A stretch of 64,000 bases of DNA from an uncultured Marvinbryantia sp. GTDB taxonomy: Bacteria > Bacillota > Clostridia > Lachnospirales > Lachnospiraceae. Location: contig CAKRRF010000007.1 of the NCBI GenBank assembly GCA_934394985.1, forward strand, positions 17,433 to 81,432, given 5' to 3'. Under the pieces are notes generated by a model. It ran no database searches and was not told the origin of the DNA. It saw only the letters and a list, made by a program, of their open reading frames with translations. This document shows, piece by piece, positions 17,794-26,476 of the stretch (within the stretch, counting starts at the first letter, position 1; each line of letters opens with the position of its first letter). The position numbers and the translations under genes are program-made.

Positions 17794-18135
17794 ATGGTAA
17801 GAAAAACAACTGTGGAACTGGTAGAACATGCAGCAGGCGGCGAAGGCAGTCTGGAAAAGCATCATATCGTATCTGCCGAAGAACTGAACGGCCATGGAAA
17901 AATGTTTGCAAAGATTGTACTTCATCCTCACAGCAGCATTGGCTGGCATCAGCATGTTGGCAACACAGAGCCTTACTACATTCTGGAAGGAAAAGGAATC
18001 TTTATCGACAATGATAAAAGCCGCACTGAGGTTGGCCCTGGTGATGTGTGCTATATTGAAGTTGGCCAGTCTCATTCTCTGGAAAATCCAACTGATGAAA
18101 ATCTGGTATTTATCGCATTGATTTATAATGAATAA
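17794..18135 (+). CDS. Single-domain cupin protein
   Basis: A 113-residue cupin_2 protein. Cupin motif 1 is GWHQHVGNTEPYYILEGKG and motif 2 is PGDVCYIEVGQSHSLEN, so the metal-binding His/Glu set is present (two His and a Glu in motif 1, one His in motif 2). There is no signal peptide. Such small cupins can be isomerases, dioxygenases or sugar binders; nothing here decides the substrate. AAGGAG precedes the ATG by 8 bases. It is the only plus-strand gene before 26 kb, facing carbamate kinase across a terminator. Confidence 0.85.
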   Translation: MVRKTTVELVEHAAGGEGSLEKHHIVSAEELNGHGKMFAKIVLHPHSSIGWHQHVGNTEPYYILEGKGIFIDNDKSRTEVGPGDVCYIEVGQSHSLENPTDENLVFIALIYNE

Positions 18136-18140
18136 CAAAA

Positions 18141-18170
18141 AACGGCAGCCATCGGCTGCCGCTTTGTTCT
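18141..18170. terminator. Bidirectional terminator between cupin and carbamate kinase
   Basis: CGGCAGCC-ATC-GGCTGCCG (18143-18160, perhaps 8 bp) has TTTGTTCTT on its plus side and TTTTTTGTT on its minus side, so it can stop both converging transcripts. Confidence 0.85.
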
Positions 18171-18177
18171 TATTATG

Positions 18178-19107
18178 TTATGAAATATGTGTACCGCCTT
18201 TGCCTGCTACTGCAGCTGCTGCATACTCCAGATTTGTAATAATTGCTTCTCTTCCTTCTTTTTTACTCAGGAAATCAATAGATGCCTGAATCTTAGGAAG
18301 CATGGCCACTTCGCCAAACTGATTCTGCTCCACATATTTCTGTGCCTCTTCAGCAGAAATAGCTCCCAAAAGAGTTGGATGTTCTGTATTGATATCAATA
18401 TCCACCTGCTTGTCAGCAGTAATGAAAAGCAGTACATCGGCATCTGTCAGCTCAGCCAGCTTCCCTGCCGCATAGTCTTTTTCAATGATGGCACTGGCAC
18501 CTTTTAATGTATTTCCCTGTGCCATAACCGGAATACCACCACCGCCACAGGCGATCACCAGCTGGCCTGCGTCTACCAGCGCATTGATAGCATCAATTTC
18601 AATAATATCCTTAGGTCTCGGAGCTGATACAATACGACGATAACGTCCACCGCTCTCTTCCACCACATAATTGCCCTTAGCTTCTTCTTTCTGTGCTTCT
18701 TCTTTCGTCATATAGCGTCCAATCACTTTTACCGGATGATAGAACGCTTCATCATAAGGATCTACCAGAACCTGTGTCAGAATTGTGCTGACTGTTTTAT
18801 AAATGCCTCTCTTCACCAGTTCGCTGCGAAGTGCATTTTGCAGATCGTATCCGATATATCCCTGGCTCATGGCTGAGCAGACAGACATAGGTGCACCGGT
18901 ATAATCAGTGTGAAAATGTGCGAACTCATTCATTGCGGTATGAATCATTCCAACCTGTGGTGCATTGCTGTGTGTGATAATAAGCTGACAGCCTTCTTCC
19001 ACCAGATCGGCAAGTACCTTTGCAGAAGCTTTCACGGCTACCTGCTGTTCCGGGAATGTCGTTCCCAGTGCGCTGTGTCCCAGTGCGATGACAACCTTTT
19101 TTTTCAT
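18178..19107 (-). CDS. arcC: Carbamate kinase (ArcC/YqeA type)
   Basis: Carbamate kinase makes ATP from carbamoyl phosphate, releasing CO2 and ammonia. The 309-residue protein has the family fold signature THSNAPQVGMIHTAM near residue 50 and the C-terminal GGGGIPV and GKGGTHIS segments. The N-terminal motif reads ALGHSALG instead of the usual ALGGNALG; similar variants are found in carbamate kinases of purine clusters. No ornithine carbamoyltransferase or arginine deiminase is nearby. In E. coli the YqeA homologue sits next to yqeB-yqeC-ygfJ-xdhD, which this cluster resembles, so a role in energy from purine or ureide breakdown is inferred. Confidence 0.9.
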   Translation of the reverse strand: MKKKVVIALGHSALGTTFPEQQVAVKASAKVLADLVEEGCQLIITHSNAPQVGMIHTAMNEFAHFHTDYTGAPMSVCSAMSQGYIGYDLQNALRSELVKRGIYKTVSTILTQVLVDPYDEAFYHPVKVIGRYMTKEEAQKEEAKGNYVVEESGGRYRRIVSAPRPKDIIEIDAINALVDAGQLVIACGGGGIPVMAQGNTLKGASAIIEKDYAAGKLAELTDADVLLFITADKQVDIDINTEHPTLLGAISAEEAQKYVEQNQFGEVAMLPKIQASIDFLSKKEGREAIITNLEYAAAAVAGKGGTHIS

Positions 19108-19223
19108 GGCTAATACCTCGTATCGTTTTTATTCTTATATTACTATTTTATTGCCTAAAATTCAAGACAGGCTTATACCTCTTCCTGAAATCCCTCTGAT
19201 ATTTTTCTTCCACCAGATCTCTT

Positions 19224-20588
19224 TTACCAGACCTGGCTCTTTTCATCAATGTCCTTTAATTCTGCTTCGGATGTCTTAAGCAGTATCACCTGATCCAGGT
19301 GACGCTTTACCACCTGCTTTCCTCCCACATCTCCTGTAATGTCCATCAGTTCAGGAAAATAGAGTTTATCCAGAAGTACCGGATTTCCCAGTTTCTCATT
19401 TGTTCCGGCGCAAATGATTTTTCCCGGGTTTTTCCACGCCAGTTCCATCATATGCTCTATGGTTTCTGCCCTCAGCCCAGGCTGATCACAGACTGCAAAC
19501 AATACCCCCTGCAGTTTTTTCGCCTCTCTTTGACAGACTGCCAGGCCAAGCTGCAATGACCGGGAAATTCCTTTTTCCGGATTTCTGTTTTCCTCTGCCT
19601 GCCAACCGTGATTTCTGGCATATTCCAGAATTTCTCCCTCTCCACTGACTGCCACTTTCGTACACATAGGATAAGCTTTCATCTGATCCAGAAGATAACG
19701 GTACATTGGTTTTCCGTCTTTTTCTGCCAGAAGCTTATTTTCATTTACCTCTCCATATCGACTGGATTTTCCTGCAGCGAGAAATACCATCCCGTACCTG
19801 GAAAACAAAATTGTGCGAATGGCTTCTGCCACGCCTCTTCCTATCTTCCTCGCCTTATCCGAAATCAAATGCACCAGCGATGGCTCCATTCTCGGATCTA
19901 CATCTCCGATCTTCATGCCTTTGGTTACTTCCACGCCATCCTGCAGCATTCCTCGGATAATCCCGTCAATCTGGGCATATACCGGCAAGCCACCTGTAAC
20001 TGCCAGCAAATCCCCTTTTCTTACCACAGCTCCGATCTCTGCTATTGCTTCCATACGTCCATCTGCCGAGGCTTTGATCAGACGCTCCATTGCATACCCA
20101 CCGATTATCCCAGGTACCCCGGTATTGGGAATCGCACTGCCCTGATAAATTGGCCGTCCAAGTGTCTCTCCCCGTTTCGTCTCAATCACAGCATGGCAAT
20201 CCTTCCCCGCTGTAAAACCAGGTCCCAGGGCAATCACGCATCTGCCGTCCTCCAGACTGGTGCCCAGATTTTTTTTTGCCATAATTGCATCCACAATCAC
20301 ATCAAAATGCATTTTTTTTCGAATTTTTCCATCTGAATCTACCAATACGGCAATCTGATTTTCTGCAATTGCCAGTTCTGCCTCTGTTTCATTTCTGACC
20401 AGTACAGCGGTATGCTTTTCTATCATAACCCTTTTTTCATAAACTGCTCTGGAGCAGGACACCTGTCTGCGCACAGACAATGGAACAGCGATCTCCGTCA
20501 TGACAATCTCATATCCCCGTTCTTTCAGTTCTGCTGCCACGCCGGTTGCCAGGTCTCCGGCTCCTCTGATTAATATTCTAAGCGCCAT
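19224..20588 (-). CDS. YqeB-like and MocA-like fusion, molybdenum hydroxylase maturation
   Basis: The N-terminal part (about residues 1-265) matches the EF2563/YqeB family of the selenium-dependent molybdenum hydroxylase system: RILIRGAGDLATGVAAEL and a GVPGIIGGYAMERLIKA segment. The C-terminal part (about 270-454) is a MobA-like nucleotidyltransferase: MVFLAAGKSSRYGEVNENKL, with CDQPG near residue 375. It is like MocA/YgfJ, which adds CMP to the molybdopterin cofactor. These are commonly separate proteins. The start at 20588 (MALRIL) has AAGGAA upstream; an in-frame TTG at 20618 lies in the palindromic element. It follows yqeC. Confidence 0.86.
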   Translation of the reverse strand: MALRILIRGAGDLATGVAAELKERGYEIVMTEIAVPLSVRRQVSCSRAVYEKRVMIEKHTAVLVRNETEAELAIAENQIAVLVDSDGKIRKKMHFDVIVDAIMAKKNLGTSLEDGRCVIALGPGFTAGKDCHAVIETKRGETLGRPIYQGSAIPNTGVPGIIGGYAMERLIKASADGRMEAIAEIGAVVRKGDLLAVTGGLPVYAQIDGIIRGMLQDGVEVTKGMKIGDVDPRMEPSLVHLISDKARKIGRGVAEAIRTILFSRYGMVFLAAGKSSRYGEVNENKLLAEKDGKPMYRYLLDQMKAYPMCTKVAVSGEGEILEYARNHGWQAEENRNPEKGISRSLQLGLAVCQREAKKLQGVLFAVCDQPGLRAETIEHMMELAWKNPGKIICAGTNEKLGNPVLLDKLYFPELMDITGDVGGKQVVKRHLDQVILLKTSEAELKDIDEKSQVW

Positions 20589-20604
20589 TTTCTTTTCCTT
20601 TTTC

Positions 20605-20658
20605 TGTCCTGATATCAATAATTCAAGAATGCCTCGGCCCGGAGACTATATCAGGACA
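20605..20658 (-). repeat. Dispersed palindromic element, copy 2 (yqeC-yqeB spacer)
   Basis: Perfect 11-bp arms TGTCCTGATAT (20605-20615) and ATATCAGGACA (20648-20658) enclose a segment with TTCAAGAATGCCTCGGC. That 17-base string is also in the argR-recN copy. One arm contains the yqeC stop codon. This is the shortest copy. Confidence 0.7.
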
Positions 20659-21400
20659 TCTCTGCCAAGCGTGAAGTAATATGCACATGACAAATGCCGG
20701 ATTCCAGCATTTTTTCTCCTGTTTCCATGGCACATTTTCTCTGCTGCTCTGTATCTGCTTTATTTAAAATCACATGATACGGTCGGTTTCCCACCAGTTT
20801 TTTTCCCCCCTGCCGGCTTACTGCCAGATCAACCAGGTCTGCTTCTGTCAGAAGTTCATTTTCATGTTTCCCAAGCAGTTCTGCCACCTTCTGACTGCGA
20901 AAACAACTCTCCTTAATCGGCCTGTACAGCCCGTCCATACCATATACATTCCATACTTCTGTCGTTTCCGGAAACAGTGCCGGTTCATGCTCTTCCGGTG
21001 CCTTTACCGGAAGGCATCTGGCTCCGTCAGCCTCCAGCAGGAGCCAGGCCCCCGTCTGCATCACCTGTTCCAGAAACGAAAAAGAAAATCCTTTCATTTT
21101 CTTTTCCGAAACCGCTTCTCCCATCCAGACAGTTCCACATTTTCGGTAAACTGTAAGAAAGCTTTCCAGTGACGGAATCCCCAGAAAGCTTTCGTTTTTC
21201 TGATACTGCATATGAGTAGTCGTAGACACCCCATGAAAAATCCGGCGCTCCATACACTCCTTCTGCAGTCTGCGGATCACCGTGGTTTTTCCCCCTCCTC
21301 CTGTCAGTGAAAGGATCTCCCGTTGATCCGGCTCTAATTCACCTGCTTCAAACAGCCCGGCACATTCCTGCCATCTGCCATCCAGCCAGCTCAATATCAT
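20651..21400 (-). CDS. yqeC: YqeC, selenium-dependent molybdenum hydroxylase accessory protein
   Basis: YqeC homologues accompany molybdenum hydroxylases that need labile selenium and are thought to help build the selenium-containing cofactor. The 249-residue protein has a P-loop LSLTGGGGKTTVIRRLQKE near residue 30 and a LLEADGARCLPVKAPEEHEP segment near 120. It begins one base after the molybdopterin subunit gene and ends in the palindromic element. Function is known only by association. Confidence 0.9.
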   Translation of the reverse strand: MILSWLDGRWQECAGLFEAGELEPDQREILSLTGGGGKTTVIRRLQKECMERRIFHGVSTTTHMQYQKNESFLGIPSLESFLTVYRKCGTVWMGEAVSEKKMKGFSFSFLEQVMQTGAWLLLEADGARCLPVKAPEEHEPALFPETTEVWNVYGMDGLYRPIKESCFRSQKVAELLGKHENELLTEADLVDLAVSRQGGKKLVGNRPYHVILNKADTEQQRKCAMETGEKMLESGICHVHITSRLAEMS

Positions 21401-21401
21401 C

Positions 21402-23684
21402 TTATTTATCTCCTGCCATAGCCATGACTATCTTTTCTCCGGTCATAGGAAGATCTCTCATCCAGTGGCCGGTTGCATTATAAATCGCATGAGCCAGTGC
21501 CGGTGCCGGTGTATTGATTACAATTTCACCGATGGATTTTACCCCAAACGGTCCGGTTGGCTCAAAGCTTGGTCGAAATTCCACTCTCAGAGGACCGTAA
21601 TCCAGTCTGGTCGGTATCTTATACTGCATCAGAGAATTATTATATAACTGCCCCCTGGAAGAATACTGCACATTTTCAAAAAGCGCCATTCCAATTCCCT
21701 GACCGAGTCCGCCCTCTACCTGTATTCTTGCCAGATTTGGATTCACTACGGTTCCACAGTCTGCTACAGCTGCATAATCCAGGACTTCCACATGTCCGGT
21801 TTCTTTATCCAGCTCAATCTCTACCGCACCTGCCATATATGGAGGTGGTGATACCGGAGAGGAATAACTTTCTGTTACCTGAAGTGCAAAATCATTGGAG
21901 CACTGTGCCTGGAAGCCAATATCCTCGATTGTCACCGCAGCACCATTTTTCACATTTTTTGCCACATGACCATCATAGTCTACATCCTCTGTTTCACATT
22001 CCAACATACGGGATGCCAGAGTACGGATTCTTTTTTCCAGTTCTGTACAGGCTCTGACAACTGCCTGACCGGTAATGTATGTCGTACTGGAAGCATAAGA
22101 TCCTGAATCGTATGGAGATGAATCTGTATCGGCACCCGATACAAATATATCGTCTGTGGTGACATTCAGGCAATCTGCTGCCATCTGAGCCAGAATTGTA
22201 TCGCATCCTGTTCCCATATCTGCTGCTGCGATCGAAAGCTTATAGGTTCCATCCTCATTCAGCATTACCGTTGCGGATCCCACATCAACATGAGAAATAC
22301 AGGAACCTTGCATGGCCATCGCGATTCCTACTGAACGTACCTTGCCATTCCCCATATCTCTGGAAGGGAATTTTTCTTTCCATCCAATCATTTCTGCTGC
22401 CCGCATAAGACATTCATCCAGTCTGCAGCCGGCTGCAATCTCATTGTCATAAGCCATCATGCACATACCCTGACGTACCACATTTTTCATTCGTATCTCT
22501 ACCGGATCCATACCAATCTGTTCCGCCAGTTCGTTGACCACAGATTCCAGTGCAAAAACACCCTGTGTCGCACCATAACCACGATAGGCTCCAGCTGCAC
22601 AGACATTCGTATATACTACGTCAAAGGTGTGGCGATATGCTTCCAGATTCGCCGTATAAAGTGGAATCGATTTATGTCCGGTCAGACCGGCCGTTGTCGG
22701 TCCATGATCTCCGTACGCGCCGGTGTTAGAAAGATTATAAACCTCAATGGCACGGATTGTTCCATCCTGAGAGGCTCCCACCTTTACCTTTATTTCCATT
22801 TCATGACGCGGGGAACCGGCAATCTGACTTTCCTCTCTGGAATAAATCAACTTGGATGGCTTTTTCGTCATCCAGGTCACAAATGCCGGATAAATCTCTG
22901 ATACTACTGTCTGCTTTGCTCCAAACCCACCTCCGATACGTGGTTTTAAAGCACGTATCCTGGACTTTGGAATGCCAAGAGCTGTAGCAATAATTCTTCT
23001 GACATGGAATACGATCTGGGTAGAGCTTAAGATCACCAGACGTCCGTAAGCATCTATATAACAGCTGGTACGGAATGTTTCCATCATAGCCTGATTCACT
23101 GCCGGCACATGAAAAGTCCGCTCCAGAATATGATCACACTCTGCAAACACCTTCTCCGGTTCGCCCTTTTCATCTTCCATATGAGCACACAGGTTTCTTT
23201 TGTTATCTGCTCCGACCGGGAACATGGATTTCCAGCTATCCTCCGGATGTACCAATATCGGATTATCCATTGCTGTATGATAATCCAGCACTGCCGGCAG
23301 AATCTGGTATTTCACTTTTATTCTCTTCATGGCAAGATCTACACATTTCTCATCCTCTCCTGCCACAATGGCTACCGCATCTCCGATAAAGCGGACATGC
23401 TGATCCAAAATCAGCCTGTCATACGGGCTCCATTCCGGAAAGGTCTGTCCTGCCTGAGCGAAACGGTTTTTCGGCACATCCTTCCATGTGTAAACAGCTT
23501 CAATACCCGGAACCTTCAGCGCATTTGTACAATTGATCTCTTCAATCATTGCATTGGCATGAGGACTTCTGAGTACTTTTACGATCAGGCAGTCCTTTGG
23601 TGCCAGATCATCCACATACACCGGTTTTCCCGTTACCAGTGCCATGGCATCCTTTTTTCGTATTGGTCGTCCTACTTCGCCCAT
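21402..23684 (-). CDS. xdhA: Xanthine dehydrogenase family molybdopterin-binding subunit
   Basis: The large catalytic subunit of a molybdenum hydroxylase. The 760-residue protein has an aldehyde oxidase/xanthine dehydrogenase a/b hammerhead domain (about 10-115) and the molybdopterin domain. The latter carries PRIGGGFGAKQ near residue 250 and the C-terminal SIGEIVINTPAPALAHAIY with the likely catalytic Glu. AAGGAGG before the ATG fixes a 13-base overlap with the 2Fe-2S gene. The permease and YqeB/YqeC neighbours point to purines such as xanthine or hypoxanthine, and to a selenium-dependent enzyme. Other heterocyclic substrates cannot be excluded. Confidence 0.92.
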   Translation of the reverse strand: MGEVGRPIRKKDAMALVTGKPVYVDDLAPKDCLIVKVLRSPHANAMIEEINCTNALKVPGIEAVYTWKDVPKNRFAQAGQTFPEWSPYDRLILDQHVRFIGDAVAIVAGEDEKCVDLAMKRIKVKYQILPAVLDYHTAMDNPILVHPEDSWKSMFPVGADNKRNLCAHMEDEKGEPEKVFAECDHILERTFHVPAVNQAMMETFRTSCYIDAYGRLVILSSTQIVFHVRRIIATALGIPKSRIRALKPRIGGGFGAKQTVVSEIYPAFVTWMTKKPSKLIYSREESQIAGSPRHEMEIKVKVGASQDGTIRAIEVYNLSNTGAYGDHGPTTAGLTGHKSIPLYTANLEAYRHTFDVVYTNVCAAGAYRGYGATQGVFALESVVNELAEQIGMDPVEIRMKNVVRQGMCMMAYDNEIAAGCRLDECLMRAAEMIGWKEKFPSRDMGNGKVRSVGIAMAMQGSCISHVDVGSATVMLNEDGTYKLSIAAADMGTGCDTILAQMAADCLNVTTDDIFVSGADTDSSPYDSGSYASSTTYITGQAVVRACTELEKRIRTLASRMLECETEDVDYDGHVAKNVKNGAAVTIEDIGFQAQCSNDFALQVTESYSSPVSPPPYMAGAVEIELDKETGHVEVLDYAAVADCGTVVNPNLARIQVEGGLGQGIGMALFENVQYSSRGQLYNNSLMQYKIPTRLDYGPLRVEFRPSFEPTGPFGVKSIGEIVINTPAPALAHAIYNATGHWMRDLPMTGEKIVMAMAGDK

Positions 23685-24148
23685 GATGCGCCTCCTTCTT
23701 TTTTGTATTTTATAAATTCGTGTATTCCACGCAGCTGTCCTTCATATCCGGAACAGCGGCATAAATTACCTGCCAGATATTTTTTGATCTGCTCATCCGT
23801 CGGATCCTGCGTTTCACGAAACAGTGCAATCGCATTCATAATCATGCCTGGATTACAAAATCCACACTGCTCTGCTCCCTGATCGGCAATAAAACGGCCA
23901 AATTCTTCTGCTTCTTTCTGCAGACCTTCCAGGGTTTCTACCTTTTGTCCGTCTGCTCTTGCTGCCAGCACAGCACAGGAAAGTACCGGTTTATCATTCA
24001 GAAAAACCGTACACAGACCACAGTTTGTCGTCTCACATCCACATTTTACGCTGTAACATCCATGCTCTCTGACAAAGGTATATAACGTCATATCTGCACT
24101 GATATCTTCTGTGATTTTTTTTCCGTTTAGAGTAATCGTTACCAGCAT
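23672..24148 (-). CDS. xdhC: Xanthine dehydrogenase-type 2Fe-2S subunit
   Basis: This 158-residue subunit carries two [2Fe-2S] clusters that pass electrons from the molybdenum site to FAD. The plant-type ferredoxin cysteines lie in VKCGCETTNCGLCTVF with a further Cys in VLSCAV. The second cluster is in QCGFCNPGMIMNA and NLCRCSGYEGQ. Length and motifs are standard. It starts one base after the FAD subunit and overlaps the large subunit. The symbol follows the xdhABC naming for three-subunit enzymes. Confidence 0.95.
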   Translation of the reverse strand: MLVTITLNGKKITEDISADMTLYTFVREHGCYSVKCGCETTNCGLCTVFLNDKPVLSCAVLAARADGQKVETLEGLQKEAEEFGRFIADQGAEQCGFCNPGMIMNAIALFRETQDPTDEQIKKYLAGNLCRCSGYEGQLRGIHEFIKYKKEGGASWAK

Positions 24149-24149
24149 G

Positions 24150-24917
24150 CTATACGGCCTCCTTTCCCTGAATTTCTGATGCGGCTCTCTTTAACAGAAC
24201 ACCTGCCAGATGTCTGCGGTATTCTCCGGAAGCGCGCATATTACTTCCATAAGTAAAGGAATCTGCCAGCTGCAGCAGCGTCTCCTTTTCCAGATCTGCC
24301 ACGCATCTTACGTCTGCCCTCTGAGGTCTGGCACCAATTGCTGCTTTAACGCCTTGCTCAGTCTGTGCTGCCGCTACTGCCAGTACCGGAAAATCCGTCT
24401 TTGTATTTCGGTATGACTGATAACTATATCTGCCTTTTTGTTTTTTCACAATTACTCTTACGAGAATATCATTATCCCGCTTCTTTGCAGCAAATTCTGC
24501 CAGCGGACAGATGCCGCCTTTATACAGTTCCACATAGGTATCCAATACCAGAAATGCAGTCAGTATATCTGAAAATCCAAATCTGCCAAACAGACTGCCG
24601 CCGATTGTTGCCAGATTACGGAACTGCACTCCCACAATATCTTCTGCCGCCCTGCGGATCAGATCGTTGCACATGGCATTTATCCCTTCATGAAGCTCCA
24701 GTTCCCGCAGAGTCACCATGCAGCCAATCGAAAATTCCTCTTCCGTCTCTTCGATTTTATCCAGACCAAGTCCGGACAGATCAATGGCTTTCTGAATCTG
24801 AATATTGCTCATACGCATCCAGAGCATGCCGCCTAATATCCGGTTGGTTCTTTTCTGGTTCAGTTCATATGCTTCTTCCAGACTCTGTGGTCTGACGATT
24901 TCTTTTATCTTTAACAT
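24150..24917 (-). CDS. xdhB: Xanthine dehydrogenase-type FAD-binding subunit
   Basis: The FAD subunit (255 residues) passes electrons to NAD or another acceptor. The N-terminal half resembles the FAD-binding domain: RILGGMLWMRMSN replaces the usual GGT-D motif, and QFRNLATIGGSLFGRFGFSD is the flavin-contacting stretch. The C-terminal CO-dehydrogenase flavoprotein-like domain is short. It is 34 bases after the permease, in one likely operon with the other subunits. Confidence 0.9.
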   Translation of the reverse strand: MLKIKEIVRPQSLEEAYELNQKRTNRILGGMLWMRMSNIQIQKAIDLSGLGLDKIEETEEEFSIGCMVTLRELELHEGINAMCNDLIRRAAEDIVGVQFRNLATIGGSLFGRFGFSDILTAFLVLDTYVELYKGGICPLAEFAAKKRDNDILVRVIVKKQKGRYSYQSYRNTKTDFPVLAVAAAQTEQGVKAAIGARPQRADVRCVADLEKETLLQLADSFTYGSNMRASGEYRRHLAGVLLKRAASEIQGKEAV

Positions 24918-24951
24918 TACTGCTCTCCAGTCTTTTTTATTCAGAACTTAC

Positions 24952-26346
24952 TTATGCTTCTTCCTTTGGAAGCACGATGTTTAATATCAGAGCTACCAGC
25001 GCTGCCGGTACGATTCCAGAACCGCCGAAAATCAGCTGTACAGACTGCGGCAGTCCTGCCAGCACTCCACTGTTGGATCCAAATCCATAGCCCAGTCCCA
25101 GTGCTACCGATACAATCGTAATATCTCTCGCTGTCATCTTTTCTCTGGTAATCAGCTGAATACCACTGACCACAATCGAAGAGAACATCATGACTGCTGC
25201 TCCTCCCAGCACACTCTGTGGCATAATGGAAATCAGAGCTGACAGCTTTGGAAACAATCCGCAAAGGATCAAAAATACTGCTCCTGTAGCCAGTGCGATA
25301 CGGTTTACAATCTTCGTCATAGTTACCAGACCTACATTCTGGCTAAAAGATGTATTTGGCAGTACACCAAATAAAGCTGCCAGAGACGATCCGATACCGT
25401 CACATACCACACCACCGGAAAGCTCTGTGTCTGTAGCTTCTCTGTCCATACCGCCTTCGATCACGCCGGAAATATCCCCGATAGTCTCTACAGCTGTTAC
25501 TACAAACATAATCAACACTGGCAGGATTGCTCTTGCATCAAACACAATCTTTACCGGCATGATCTTTGGCACTGCAAACCAGCCGGCATCTGCCACTTTA
25601 CTCCAGTTCAATACCCAGGCCTTGGTATATTCCACACCTTCTGCATCTACTGCTACCGTCGGAAGCACTGCTGCCATAACAGCCGCTGCCACATATCCCA
25701 CAATAATGCCAATCAATACCGAAGATGCACTTGTCATTCCTTTGGTACCATGTTTCAGTGCAATAATTACAACTAAGACCAAAGTTCCCAGAAGCAGGTT
25801 CTCCATAGAACCATAGTCCTTTGCTGAGCTTCCGCCACCAAAAGATCCCACTCCTACGGAAATCAGAGACAGACCAATGGATAATACTACGGTTCCTGTC
25901 ACTACCGGAGGAAAGAACTTTCTCAAAGGCTTAATCATAAATCCAAGTACACTTTCAAACAGCCCGCCAATCAAAGATGCCCCCATGATAGCGCCATATG
26001 CCAGCACACCGCCACCCATAACGGATGCAACACTGTTGCAGACTCCGATAAATCCGGAACTGGTACCCATAATAATCGGTACTTTTCCACCTACCGGACC
26101 AATAGCAAATAACTGAATTAATGTGACAATACCGGCAATCAACATGGCATTCTGCAGCAATGCAATCTGCACATCGGCAAATTCTGTTCCCGATCCGATC
26201 CCGCATGCTCCGGTGATGATCAGAATCGGCGTAAGATTTCCGACAAACATGGCAAGTACATGCTGAAGTCCCAGCGGAATTGCCTTTTTCAGAGGTAGTT
26301 TTCCGTAAAAATCAAACTCAGGCCCCTGTTTTTCAAACTGATTCAT
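24952..26346 (-). CDS. Nucleobase:cation symporter-2 family permease (xanthine/uric acid type)
   Basis: A 464-residue protein with about 12-14 hydrophobic segments. The NAT family signature appears as FSQNVGLVTMTKI near residue 330. Members carry xanthine, uric acid or uracil with protons or sodium. Its position upstream of the xanthine dehydrogenase-type genes argues for purine uptake. First gene of the minus-strand cluster, with GAGAGGAG before the ATG. No purine riboswitch was seen in the leader. Confidence 0.9.
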   Translation of the reverse strand: MNQFEKQGPEFDFYGKLPLKKAIPLGLQHVLAMFVGNLTPILIITGACGIGSGTEFADVQIALLQNAMLIAGIVTLIQLFAIGPVGGKVPIIMGTSSGFIGVCNSVASVMGGGVLAYGAIMGASLIGGLFESVLGFMIKPLRKFFPPVVTGTVVLSIGLSLISVGVGSFGGGSSAKDYGSMENLLLGTLVLVVIIALKHGTKGMTSASSVLIGIIVGYVAAAVMAAVLPTVAVDAEGVEYTKAWVLNWSKVADAGWFAVPKIMPVKIVFDARAILPVLIMFVVTAVETIGDISGVIEGGMDREATDTELSGGVVCDGIGSSLAALFGVLPNTSFSQNVGLVTMTKIVNRIALATGAVFLILCGLFPKLSALISIMPQSVLGGAAVMMFSSIVVSGIQLITREKMTARDITIVSVALGLGYGFGSNSGVLAGLPQSVQLIFGGSGIVPAALVALILNIVLPKEEA

Positions 26347-26476
26347 GTTTCATTTCTCCTCTCGCTGTTTCTCTTTTCGCTTCTCATTATAGAGGAGTTC
26401 TTTATAAAAGTATAGAATTTTTTCGAAAAAAACATTATAATAGAAAAAGAATTTGTTTTTTTGGAGGTATTTTATT
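26347..26476. promoter_or_regulatory. Divergent promoter region between permease and GH13 genes
   Basis: This AT-rich spacer has a TATAAT on the plus strand (about 26437-26442) before the GH13 gene and one on the minus strand (about 26387-26392) before the permease gene. The -35 regions are poor. Between them lies the 14-base palindrome TTTTTTCGAAAAAA (about 26418-26431), a possible operator. Confidence 0.4.

Noticed and set aside
26347..26476. Purine riboswitch before the nucleobase permease
   Set aside because: The leader is short, AT-rich and lacks the purine aptamer's conserved core.
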